Assembly: GCA_035582835.1 (NCBI GenBank)
Contig: JAYKAV010002464.1
Coordinates: forward strand, 636,203-700,202
DNA: 64,000 nt
Direction: 5' to 3'
Source of the DNA: Phoebastria nigripes
Lineage: Eukaryota; Chordata; Aves; Procellariiformes; Diomedeidae
The position numbers were made by a program, and so were the translations under genes. The notes beneath the pieces are model-generated. The model saw only the letters and a list, made by a program, of their open reading frames with translations. It searched no databases and was not told the DNA's origin. Of the stretch, positions 10,381 through 20,794 are shown one piece after another. How positions within the stretch are numbered: position 1 is the stretch's first letter; every line of letters starts with the position of its first letter.

Positions 10381-13300
10381 GTCGCAGGGCTGGTTGGGAT
10401 GTGCACCCTGTGCTCTGGTGGCTAACCCTGAGATGCCTCAAAGGGTTAAAGAGGCATGGATGTGGCCATTCCCAGCTACTTGCCACTTCTGGACCAACTT
10501 CTCAGCCTCAGAAATAACTCATCTAAAAGCAGAACATCTTTAGGAGCTTTTTATAATGATACCATTCAACAAAAAGGCTTAGAAATAGGAAAGAGGTCAT
10601 AAAATGGCAATGGTTTTCACAGATACGCATTTTAGTTGCAATAAGACTTTGAACAGGAGCCAGTAATAAAAAATAACTTTGTCTTCAACATGGATTTGAG
10701 GCCTAATATAATTGGGAATTCATCCCAAAACAAAAGTTAATGTCAGTCAGGATCAAACAAATTAAGACCGTGATCTGGGACAAAGAATAGTGCACCTCAG
10801 TAAAGGATATTTCTTTCAGCAGGTACCAAGTGGACACCCTGTTTAAACCAGTTATTCCCACTGAACTATTGGCTGTGCTTTTTGCTTCAAAATGCAACTG
10901 AAATTGGGAACATAAGCGCTTCATTTGAATGAGAAAACCAGTTATCAAGTCCAGGGATGGCTACACATGTCTAAATATATCACACCGAGTTTAAGCACTG
11001 CTTTATGTATATTCTGGAGGATACAACAACATTCAGCACTTAGCATCTGCAGTTGTTAGGTATTTTGAGTTAAATATTAAGCCTTTTAAGCTACATAAAA
11101 AAAGAATGTTAGGGAGACAGTGTCTAATATTTAACTTTAAACAGAAAGTATCCAGGGATAGTCTGGTTTCATCAAGGTATGTTGAGATATGTGATTCTTT
11201 CACTCTAATCCACCCTTTTTAACCCAAGAAGTTGCAGCGATGCTCTGTATGGCAAGTGCACCAGGGCAGATGCACTGCTCTGCTGCTTTGTTAGGAGCAG
11301 AAACCCTTTGGAGTAACTCCTAAAGAGCAGACTAACTCCTTTAGACAGCAATTGGGAAAATCCTTTAATCTTTGGGGGAATTTTCAAGATAAGCTAAAAG
11401 TAGGGATGATAGTATGCTATAAAACAAAAATGGTGAATACGAAGGAGAAGAAAAAAGCCATCATTTGAAAAGAAGGAACTTTTTTAAAGTCTGGATAGCT
11501 AGTACATTGCATAAGTATTTGCACTGTTACTCATCAGTGTAGCATCTCCCTGTTCATGACCAATGGCCTAAAAACCTGTTCTTAGGAATTATTTTTCTTT
11601 CCCAAACATATTTCTAAAGGGCAATAATAAGCAGTGACTGATACTTACATGGTATTTTTCATCTGGTGATCCTAATTTGCTTTAATGGCCAATTTTAAAG
11701 GTACGTATCAGTAACATTTTGTTCCTAAACATTGCAGAACAGGAGATTGATGTGAAAATCAGCTGACAATACAGGAGGGAAATTAGGAGACCAACTAAGT
11801 TCATTTCCATATCAGCATACTCAGGATGTCAACTAACAGATAAAGCATTTCTGGAGGATTCGTAGAAACAAACAGAAGGGCCTGGGTTTCTCTGGGAACT
11901 GTTCAAGTTCTTTTCTGCCTGGACTGCAAATTAAAGGGAAAAACAGCAGGTCTATTTTGTATCCAGCTCCTGAAGGTCACATAACTGAACTTTTCTCTTC
12001 AAGCTTCTATTCTTAGTGTGAACTTTCACTGACTTCTCTATTGGTGCCTTGTTTGTTTGTAATTTAGTAAATTGAACTACATGTAGGAAATGGGACTTCA
12101 TGGCAATAAAACTGAAGCCCCTGAAAAGAATACTCACGAACAGTTGAGACCTGAAAAAACAGTACATTTCCTGTGCACTGTATCAACCATCCTGCAACAA
12201 CGCAGTGAGGTCCAGACTGCATGAATAGGAAATGACAAGCCTAGAATTACTAATAATGATGAAAGGAGATCAGGCTATTCCATAGGGACTACGCGTATAT
12301 AAAGGTATAACTCTAGCCAACACAATAAAACTTCAAAGCATGAAATGTTAATGTTGACCAGGAAAGTAACCTAATAAAGGAAGATGCCTTCCATATCCCA
12401 GACAAAGCATATTAGAGAGCTTGGATTTAGGTCTGAATGTTCCACCTTAGTCATTGCAATTATCTGTTAAGTATGATGCTTGAATCCAGATCCCAGGTCT
12501 GATTTTGACTTCTTCAAACCTCTGTATTTAAACTTGTTCCCAGTTCTGCATTACCTGGACCAAGTAATTATTTTGGGAAATAGCTGAACCTTTTGGTATG
12601 AACCCAGGCTGTAATAAATGGTTTAGAGGAAAATAATTATTTTATTTAACAAAAGTTCTTTAAAACGAGGGAAAATTCCTACAAAACAGTTCTGAAGCAT
12701 GCATGCTTTTCATCTCTATTGCCTTCAGTGAGGGTGGTCCAGAAAGTCGGATATAGAAGTTCAGGACCACACAGCGTAATCTGTACAGAAAGCAGTTCTT
12801 GTGTGCTTCTGTGTTGAAACCCTCTGTTGCACAGATACCATCTCAGAGCTAAAACTGGGTTTTGATAATACTGGTCCACACACTCTGTGCTGCAAGACTG
12901 TTCCCAAGAGTTCCTGTAAAACCCCACAATAGCACCCTGGCATTAGTCAGAAGCACCCTGGAGATTGAATTTAAGAGGCAAATATCTAGAGTTCAGGCTA
13001 AAATTGGGAAAGACCCAAGAAAAGATTTAAACAAACAAACAAAATCTTTCCACTGTAACCCAAGATAGGAGCAAAGGCTGAACAGCATCACGTATCAGAG
13101 CTAGTGGGCAGGACTGTAGGCAGCATTTCTGTCTTTCCTTCCTAAGTTAGTGGTATGTACATATACTCCCTCTGAAGCACCCAGCTTCTTACAAATCCTG
13201 CTACTGTCATGCGAATCATGTTTCCAGACACTTTCTTCTGCTGTCATTCCTTGAAATGGGTCACAGAGAGTTCCCCAGACCAGCTAAATAAATGAATAAC

Positions 13301-15284
13301 TCGTGTCCCTAATGCAATAACTGTCTCAGATCACCCACAGGGTCATGCTGCTTGTTATTAACACCTTATCAAATTATTTAGGTGGACGTGGACCCCAACA
13401 TGTCCTGCAAGGCCACATGATACTGATGCTCTGACTAAGCTTGCTTTCTAGATGCTGCAACACACTTTAAAATGACCTTCTACACTGTCCTTTTCCAGTG
13501 GCCACAAAATAAAGTACTGAATTGTACAGCAACATAGATCACTGAACTAGATCTTTACATTACTTGACCTCAAATACAGATTCCCTTGCTTCATACAGAG
13601 ATATAAAACAATTATCTTGGAACATACCTGAGGCAAAACATTTCAAGTGTAAGAGACAGGCAGTGAAGGGCAATTAGCATAATAAAAGTTGTAGGAGAGG
13701 AGACAGGCCTAAAATATAGGGGAAAGATAAAACACCAGCTTCATGCTACTTAATACACAGCTAAAAGGAGGAAGACAGTAAACTTCCTTTCTGTCCTGCT
13801 TTGGTTTATACATTGAGACAAATGAGCTTTAAGGGTTCTGTGATGAAGGAAAACCAACATTCTCTGTTTTAAAGTCACTCTTTGTACCATGACCTCTTGC
13901 TAATAACACTTAACTTTGGTGGGATTTTTGGGGTTTGGGTTTTTTGGGGTTTTTTTTGCCTTTACAATGGTTACAGACAAAGAGCTCTTTTCCTAATTCT
14001 ACTTAAATCTTTACAAGTATTCTTACCAGTTTTAGAAATGGTTTATGTACATAAACTTAAGCCAAAGCGAAGTTGAAGATTTTGATATGGATGGAAAATT
14101 CTGGTCTGCGTTTAGATTCCCTGCCTTTCCCATGGACTCTGCAAAAGCCACAGGTACAATCACCTATAGAGTAGGAGAGCCAAATTATAAACCTCGTAAG
14201 TTGGCTTTGTGTCATCTGCTCTTGGCTTCCTGCCATTCGGAAGGCTGGGTGAGGGGAAGTGGCTGAAAACTGAGGAAGTTTATTGTTGACAATACATTTT
14301 GTCTGCTCTCAGGCATGCCTGGGACCAAAGCAGTCCCTAACCAGCCCCAGGTCTGGGGAGTGAAATGTAAGTTTTCAGTCACCTTCCCCTCCCTCCTCAC
14401 CTCCCTTCCCTCCCACAGGAAAAGCCCAGCTCAGTTTTCAGAGAGTTAACGTACCTTTGGAAGAGTCCTTCTGTTGTTAGCGCTATTGTCTTTCTAGCTA
14501 GAAACATCCTCCTTGCTTGCTTTGACTAAATCACACCTGAAAATGTATCTTTAAACCAGAAGAGATTCACAAATTGACCACTTTTGTCAATTAAAAACTT
14601 CATTCTTCCCTGGAATATGGCTATCTCCCTGGTGCACAGGAAGTGCATTAAAGAAGTAATAAACACTCATGAAGCACATTTAATGATCTAACATTTAGAG
14701 CAGCATTCTTGTTCATTACTGTAACTTTCTGCTAAATTGCCACCAGCAAGATTGCTCATGGGCTCAAAAGGTCAGTGTTATTTTTGCTGTTGAAATCATG
14801 GAGTCTGGGAAACAACTGTGTGTAAATTGCTGATAAACTGGAACAAAGAAGAAAAAAACACTGAACATATAAGAATGCAAGTAAACCAGCAGGAAAGGAG
14901 GGGAGGGGAAGAATCTCACAGACAGTTTATTAAAAGAACAAAAGAATAAAATCTGGCGCATTTGTTTTCCATGGGTTCAGGAAGCCTGGTCTTTAAGCAC
15001 CTACTATAAATAGAGTGTTCTAATCCTTCATCAAAGCGGGTAGTAGTCTATACCAAAATGAATGAATTTTAGGTATAATCTGGGAAGAGGAAGATGTCCC
15101 TCCCCTCATAGTAGGAGAAAGATCTTTTGTTTCAATCTTTGCAGAAATTAGATCTTTCTAAGTGTAAGAGCTGGACAGATGAGGCAGAGTCTGGAACATG
15201 ATGTTTCTATACTGCCAGATTCCTGGCAAGAATATTGTTAGAGAATGGAATTAGCAGACATCTAATTTAGAATTGAATAATCTA
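10381..15284. other. Intergenic, upstream of UPB1
   Basis: AT-rich sequence with many short open frames but none with a recognisable protein or splice structure. It holds an AAAC microsatellite at about 13028-13043 and a G-rich quadruplex-type stretch at 13921-13949. The part at 13640-13760 weakly resembles an old CR1 tail, not firmly enough to call. Confidence 0.6.
13921..13949 (+). repeat. G-quadruplex-type G/T tract
   Basis: Four G runs of 3, 4, 3 and 4 are separated by loops of 6, 3 and 6 bases made mostly of T. This fits the usual pattern for an intramolecular G-quadruplex on the plus strand. Confidence 0.7.
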
Positions 15285-15580
15285 GTTTTGAGAAAGATGG
15301 TCTTGAATTTATTGTGTGGCTAACTTGAAAATCCTCAAGGAGTTCCCCTCTGAGTGGAGGGTCTATGTGAATTCTATAAACTTTGAAAAAGCATTTGATA
15401 GGGTTGATAGGGATATCATATAGAAAGTAATGGGAACTTATTTGAAATTCTGAAAAGGACAATTTTCAGTCATTTAGCCCTCTATAAAGGATTTGAGTGT
15501 AAAGTAATCCCAAAAAGCTACCTCAGAGCTATCCAGTTAAAAACAAATGCAGAATACAGGAGCCTTACATTACCCTTAAG
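15285..15580 (+). mobile_element. Fossil LINE reverse transcriptase fragment (not CR1)
   Basis: From 15331 the plus strand reads ILKEFPSEWRVYVN and then SINFEKAFDRVDRDII, followed by TAG where related enzymes have tryptophan, then KVMGTYLKF. After a frame change near 15470 it continues from 15480 as LYKGFECKVIPKSYLRAIQ and LKTNAEYRSLTLPL. This order matches motif A (xDFEKAFDxVDR, LWK) through to the region before VKTGVRQGC of LINE reverse transcriptases. I recall this form best from the I/Nimb-type clades, and it is unlike the CR1 form [10 protein letters not shown]. Two stops and a frameshift show it is dead. The clade call is inference. Confidence 0.6.
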
Positions 15581-16499
15581 AAAAAAAAAAAAAGAAAAAA
15601 ATCACTGAAAAATTATTTCATGCAAAAAACTGTAAATTGTTTCAGGCGAGCTTATTAAATGGCCCAAACCCCATTATTTTATAGGTGCGACAGCTTTGGC
15701 TAACAGCTCGGCCAGTAACAAAGTAGTATTAAATGATTCAATACACCACTCTGGCTCTCAATTGTATGGGTTTGGGTTTGATGTTATTCAAAGCAACTCA
15801 ACAAGGAGGTTGAAGAGGTTTGTTTCTTCAGCCTGCCCACTGAACTGAATGCCTAATGGGTAACTTTTAGGATAGGCACTGAATATTCTTCAGGCAGGTT
15901 AAAGCCTGCACACAGCAGTCAATAAAGGGCTACATTAATCTTTAGTTTCACACCTGGCAGCACAAAAGGAGTAACAACATCCACTAACAGTCAACATCTT
16001 GCATTTGTGGGAAGGTATTCAAGCTGTGAACCAAGAAATTAATATAAGGCCTGTCCCTCACAAAGGATGAGATCCTTCCTACCACTGGGATTATTATGGA
16101 AAAACCTGTTAGATCTCTACATATAGGCACTGTCAAAAAAGGACCTCCAGTGCAGATTGCATGGACTGGCCCAAAGACAGAACATATTAAAATGCTTCCC
16201 CATTAGTCTCTCACCATAACTATTCAACTCACGGCTCCCACAGACCAGAAGTAACTAGGGCTGCAGTGTGATNTGGGTGGCAGGGAGGGGAAGAAAAAAG
16301 GGAGCATCTGTGGGATCGCTCTGCTGCAACATGATGTAGGAGCACAGTTTTGTGCTAAGTGGGAAGGGGGGCTTCAACCCTTCAGTTGAATTTGTCCAAT
16401 GAGTTGATGCATACCCCCAGACACTCAGGAACCCAGTCTCTCAAGATTTCAGGCATTCAGGGGTTTTATATATGGGGACTTACATGGACACCCAGCCTG

Positions 16500-16695
16500 G
16501 AAACTTCTGCTTCAAAATAATTTGATCTGCTTTAGAATTTATTTCTGAGTAACATACTCTTATTCCAAAGTGAGAATATCCATACAAGGTGCTAACCAGA
16601 AGTAGTATTTCACTTGAACTGCAGACTCCGCTGCAATCCAAATCAGATGTCCACTGTAAACAAGCCCTTTTTTCAGAGAAGTGGGAAGACGACAA
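16500..16695. mobile_element. Possible DNA-transposon (hAT-type) remnant
   Basis: The stretch has 'cttattccaaagtgagaata' followed by 'tccatacaaggtgctaa', and ends near 'gtccactgtaaacaagccc'. This resembles the 'tattccaaaataagag / gtccacactgtagacaagccc' wording of ancient sauropsid hAT-like non-autonomous elements. The match is from memory. I could not locate terminal repeats or an 8-bp target duplication. Confidence 0.3.
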
Positions 16696-18771
16696 AGCAT
16701 GACATCTTTTAAGGACAGCTCATGGAAGGGACACTGTGAGGCCTCAACGGCACATTTGTGTAGTGAAGGCCAATATCTCTGGCTCACAGCAACATGCGAA
16801 ATTGGGCAGACAGTTGCAGCTGCACTCGGCAAACAAACAATAGTAACCTAAGCTTGACATTATAAATGATGGTTATTGAACTCATGTCTTCATGAAAAGG
16901 CTAGATGCTGGCAAAAGAGCATGAGGAAGACAAAACAGAAGTTTAATTAACTTAACAGGAAAGCAAAAATCTCCTAGATAAAAGGAAAAGAGCCATTTCT
17001 GAGCCAAGTATTTAAAGGGTTCTCAGACCTTCCCAGGCCAAAGTGTGTGTAATGCTGACTTCCTTCCAGCTCTGTGCCAGAAATAACTCGTCAATGGAGT
17101 ATATCTCATTAGCGCACCTTTTACCAAAGCCATTCTTACAGAAGAAAGTGATGCTTGCTGCTGACATGCTGCTGGCAAATGAGGACGAAGGAAGCTGCAT
17201 TTATGAAGAGTGAAACACATTCCACTATCCTTCTGCTTGAGCACATATGAATGCTTGCTGACTTGTAATGGCATGAGCTAAAGACTTTGAAAAGAGAGAG
17301 AGAGAAAGAAAGCGCGCGCCAGGGCAAGAGTGGATCCACAGCGGCCAAGGGGAGAAGGGGAGGATTGACTGGCCTCTTCAAGATCTTAGGTATCTTTGGC
17401 ATCTTTCAAAGGCTCATTAGCAGTTTACAACACTGATACTGTCTTTCGTGTCTTATTGTTCCTAGCCACAGCAGAGTGAACCTGGAGTCATCTATTATGG
17501 TTGTCACATAACATACTGAAATTTGGCCAGTTGTAAACACAGAACAGACTTGCATGTTGCCTGAAGACACAATATGTGACTCTTGACCTGAGAGAGGCAC
17601 TGAAGGAATCATATTACCTATATGGTTATGCATTCATCCACCAACTGGCTGTGGTTTGCCTGATGTGCTCCAGTTCAGGATCTGAGCTTTACTTTAGAAA
17701 GAAAAGTACATTTCTATCTTTCACAGTTTCAAAGAAAATAATTCACACGTCAATAGAATGGAGCAGCTGAAATAGCGTCTGCTGAAGCCTGCAGAGAGCC
17801 TGAAATCAAAACTCTGAGAAGAGTAATTACCTTCTACCCAGGTATCTCACTGGGCTCCAAAACTCAAAAACTGGCTTTATGAAGGAAAAAAGACTTGAAT
17901 TAAGAAGTCCGTGTTAACCATTTCATTGCTGGACAGCAGTCTATGGAGACTGGTATTTAAACTAGTTGGACAGAGAAGAAAAGACAAGATGGATTAGAAA
18001 CACAAAGGCAGCAGAAAGAAGGAAGGGAAGAGATTGTGGAGGACCTGCTGGTGGAGATAATTTTTGTGTAGAGCAATAGTTACCATACCAATAATTTCTG
18101 AGGAAATTTCTAACAGTAACTGTAGGAGGGTTTTTTGTTTGGTTTTGGGGATTTTTCTGTTTACCAACTAGACTCCATACCTCACTTTTGGTCCAACCTC
18201 ACAGTGCAGAGTTCTGTGGGTCCAGAGGAGAAGACAGTACTAAATTTATAGCCCCAACTATCATTAAGGATGGAATGTAGTCCTTTCCAGGAATGAGTGA
18301 GACACTCCTCCCACAGCCAGAGAGAGGGGCTTTTATCTTTTTTCTTTTACACAGAAGACACCCTCCTGCCCCCCCACTGCACTGCATGCATATAGCCATT
18401 TCCTGAAACATTTCAAATTTGTTTTCCTTAGGTTATTTGTGTCTACAGCCACCAGCTGGTCTGTGTCAAAACCGATATGTTCAACATATTATTCCATTAT
18501 CCTATTAGGTTGAACATGTCCTTCCTCCCATGAGAGCTGTTAAAATATCAGTCTTACAGAAAAGAGACAGCTTTAGTCCCACTGTCACCTCCTTCCTCCT
18601 TCCAAGTAACACACTGTCCTCACTGATCATATGGCATATAGCTAACTTTTTAGCCTATCTTGATATTTTGTGTTCATACATGCAAGAAATGATACCTGGC
18701 CATTTAATATCCAGCTCTCTCATTGAACATGCATCAAGTGGCTGAAAAAAAGGCTCTGAAGACTTAAAGAG

Positions 18772-18837
18772 ACAGTGCCTGATGCTTTCTTTTGTCAGAT
18801 GACAACAGTGCCTGATGCTTTCTTTTTCCAAATGACA
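18772..18837. repeat. Tandem duplication, 33 bp x 2
   Basis: Two adjacent 33-base units, each starting acagtgcctgatgctttctt and ending gaca, at 18772-18804 and 18805-18837. They differ at a few positions, in the stretch ttgtcagat versus tttccaaat. Confidence 0.92.
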
Positions 18838-20202
18838 GTTTCCTATATTGTATTATAGGACTCTGTAATTTGAAATTATCACTTCTCCATCAAGATACCA
18901 GTCATATTTCCAAAACTGCTCTCTTGATCTTAAAAAGTCTTGGAAAACATCTCCAATTCAGGTCAATGACATTTAAACTGAGGAAATGGTCACCTTTGGT
19001 TTTCCTCTGCAGGCTCCTCATGCCCCTGGGAATGGGAGAGCAGAAATTCTTGGCTGGTTTCCATGACCCCAAGGACTGAACATTCCTTGCATGAGGAGCC
19101 TTCCCAACCCCTGCAGAAACTACAACTAAGGCAGCTTGTGTCAGCAAAGATTATTCAAAAGTTGCCACTTAAAGTTGGTAGGGGTAGAAGGCACTGGGAG
19201 AGGAGAGGGAGAGAGAGAAAGCACCATTGATGGGGATGGAGGCAGCCAACACACACACAAGTGAGCCTGCATCAAAGATACGTAGGATGTCCTGGGGGAA
19301 TACTTAACAAAATCACTGGCAACAGTGAGAGCACTAGCTCTTGCTTCTCTCCAAGAAGCAACTCTGGGTGAGAAAGACCCTGAGCAAAGGACCGCAGAAA
19401 GAAATGGTTTTGGAAACAATACATAGCCCCCTTCATTTGCATGTCTGGAGATTTCCATTTACCTCACGCCTTACATTTTCACGGGATCTCATAAATAACT
19501 GGTGAGGGAACAAACATCCCCAGAGTCATGTGAACTGGAGGGAAGCGTAACACACGCTCCCTAGACAGATCATCTGCAAGACATGGTCCACCCACAGATG
19601 TAAGAAAGAGGAGAGCAGGGAATGAGTGAGTGTGGCAGGGGTGTGTGATGGATAAATAGGGCATGCAGGAATAAAGAGCTGGGATAGCACATTGTCCCAT
19701 AAACTGCTAGCCCAGAGCCTCCTTACCAAATCAAATCTCTAACTGATCAGATGATAGGCTATTCACGGCACTTGGTGACAATAAAGGAGCTTTTTTTTTC
19801 CTTTATCAGTGGTAGCAGAAAAAAAGACACTACTTGCAAAAGGCAATGCTACAGCACATCTTCCCCCAACACACACTCTATTTGATTCGGTCTCCAGANC
19901 AAAAGGGAGCCTGCAAAGTCTTCATATCCATGTTTTGCTACCTGCTTACTCACCTTTTACATCTTTTGTTCCACAATGGCAAGCAGTCACAAGCATGTCA
20001 CTGACAAACATGTTGACGCTCAGTTCAGTTTCTCCTGGTCCAGCATAATAACAACTACTAGCATCAGCTCAGTTCCAGGAACTGAATAAAACAAATAATT
20101 TTTAAAAGCCTCCATCAAGCCAGGCTATGTCCTGGGAACTCCCTCTAGCACAGCCTTCTCCTCCTGAGTTAATCAGAAAAATCAGTGAAGAGCTCATATA
20201 CA

Positions 20203-20207
20203 CTTAC
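20203..20207. repeat. Target-site duplication, left copy (CTTAC)
   Basis: CTTAC stands directly before the LTR's TGTG and again directly after its terminal CA at 20795-20799. The two copies are identical. Confidence 0.88.
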
Positions 20208-20794
20208 TGTGCTGGTTTTGGCTGGGATAGAGTTAATTTTCTTCATAGTAGCTAGTATGGGGCTATGTTTTGGATTTGTGCTGAAAACAGCGTTGATAAT
20301 ACAGGGATGTTTTCGTTATTGCTGAGCAGTGCTTACACAGAGTCAAGGCCTTTTCTGCTTCTCACACCACCACCCCACCAGCGAGTAGGCTGGGGGTGCA
20401 CAAGAAGTTGGGAGGCGACACGGCTGGGACAGCTGACCCCAACTGACCAAAGGGATATTCCATACCATGTGACGTCATGCTCAGCATATAAAGCTGGGGG
20501 AAGAAGAAGAAGGGGGGGACATTCGGAGTGATGGTGTTTGTCTTCCCAAGTAACCGTTATGTGTGGTGGAGCCCTGCTTTCCTGGAGATGGCTGAACACC
20601 TGCCTGCTGATGGGAAGTAGTGAATGAATTCCTTGTCTTGCTTTGCTTGCGTGCACGGCTTTTGCTTTATTTATTAAACTGTCTTTATCTCAACCCACGA
20701 GTTTGCTCACTTTTACCCTTCCAATTCTCTCCCCCATCCCAGTGAGCGAGTGGCTGTGTGGGGCTTAGTTACCAGCTGGGGTTAAACCACAACA
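20208..20794 (+). mobile_element. Solo LTR of an endogenous retrovirus (ERVL-like)
   Basis: A 587-bp LTR starts TGTGCTGGTTTT and ends AACCACAACA (TG...CA, imperfect inverted termini). It is flanked by a direct 5-bp duplication, CTTAC, at 20203-20207 and 20795-20799. Inside, in order, are a palindromic TGACGTCA element (20470-20477), a TATAAA box in CATATAAAG (20484-20492) and an ATTAAA poly(A) signal (20673-20678). No gag, pol or env sequence follows, so it is a solo LTR left by recombination. The wording matches an LTR family I know to be widespread in neoavian birds. The ERVL assignment rests on that and on the 5-bp duplication. Confidence 0.9.
20470..20492 (+). promoter_or_regulatory. LTR core promoter: CRE and TATA box
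   Basis: A full palindromic cAMP-response element, TGACGTCA (20470-20477), lies just upstream of the TATAAA box (at about 20486-20491). The spacing suits an intact U3 promoter directed to the plus strand, antisense to ADORA2A and UPB1. Whether it is active cannot be told from sequence. Confidence 0.65.

Larger units (their letters stand above)
15581..20207. other. Intergenic, no gene seen
   Basis: Non-coding sequence with an A-rich run at 15579-15601, a GA-rich microsatellite at about 17290-17315, a probable DNA-transposon remnant at 16500-16695, and a 33-bp tandem duplication at 18772-18837. Open frames of 60-105 codons occur on both strands at chance length. None shows a domain I recognise. 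Confidence 0.55.

Noticed and set aside
14045..14266. Plus-strand frame with YINLSQSEVEDFDMDGKFW, which looks protein-like
   Set aside because: 73 codons only, no family match, no splice sites of note and no neighbouring exons.
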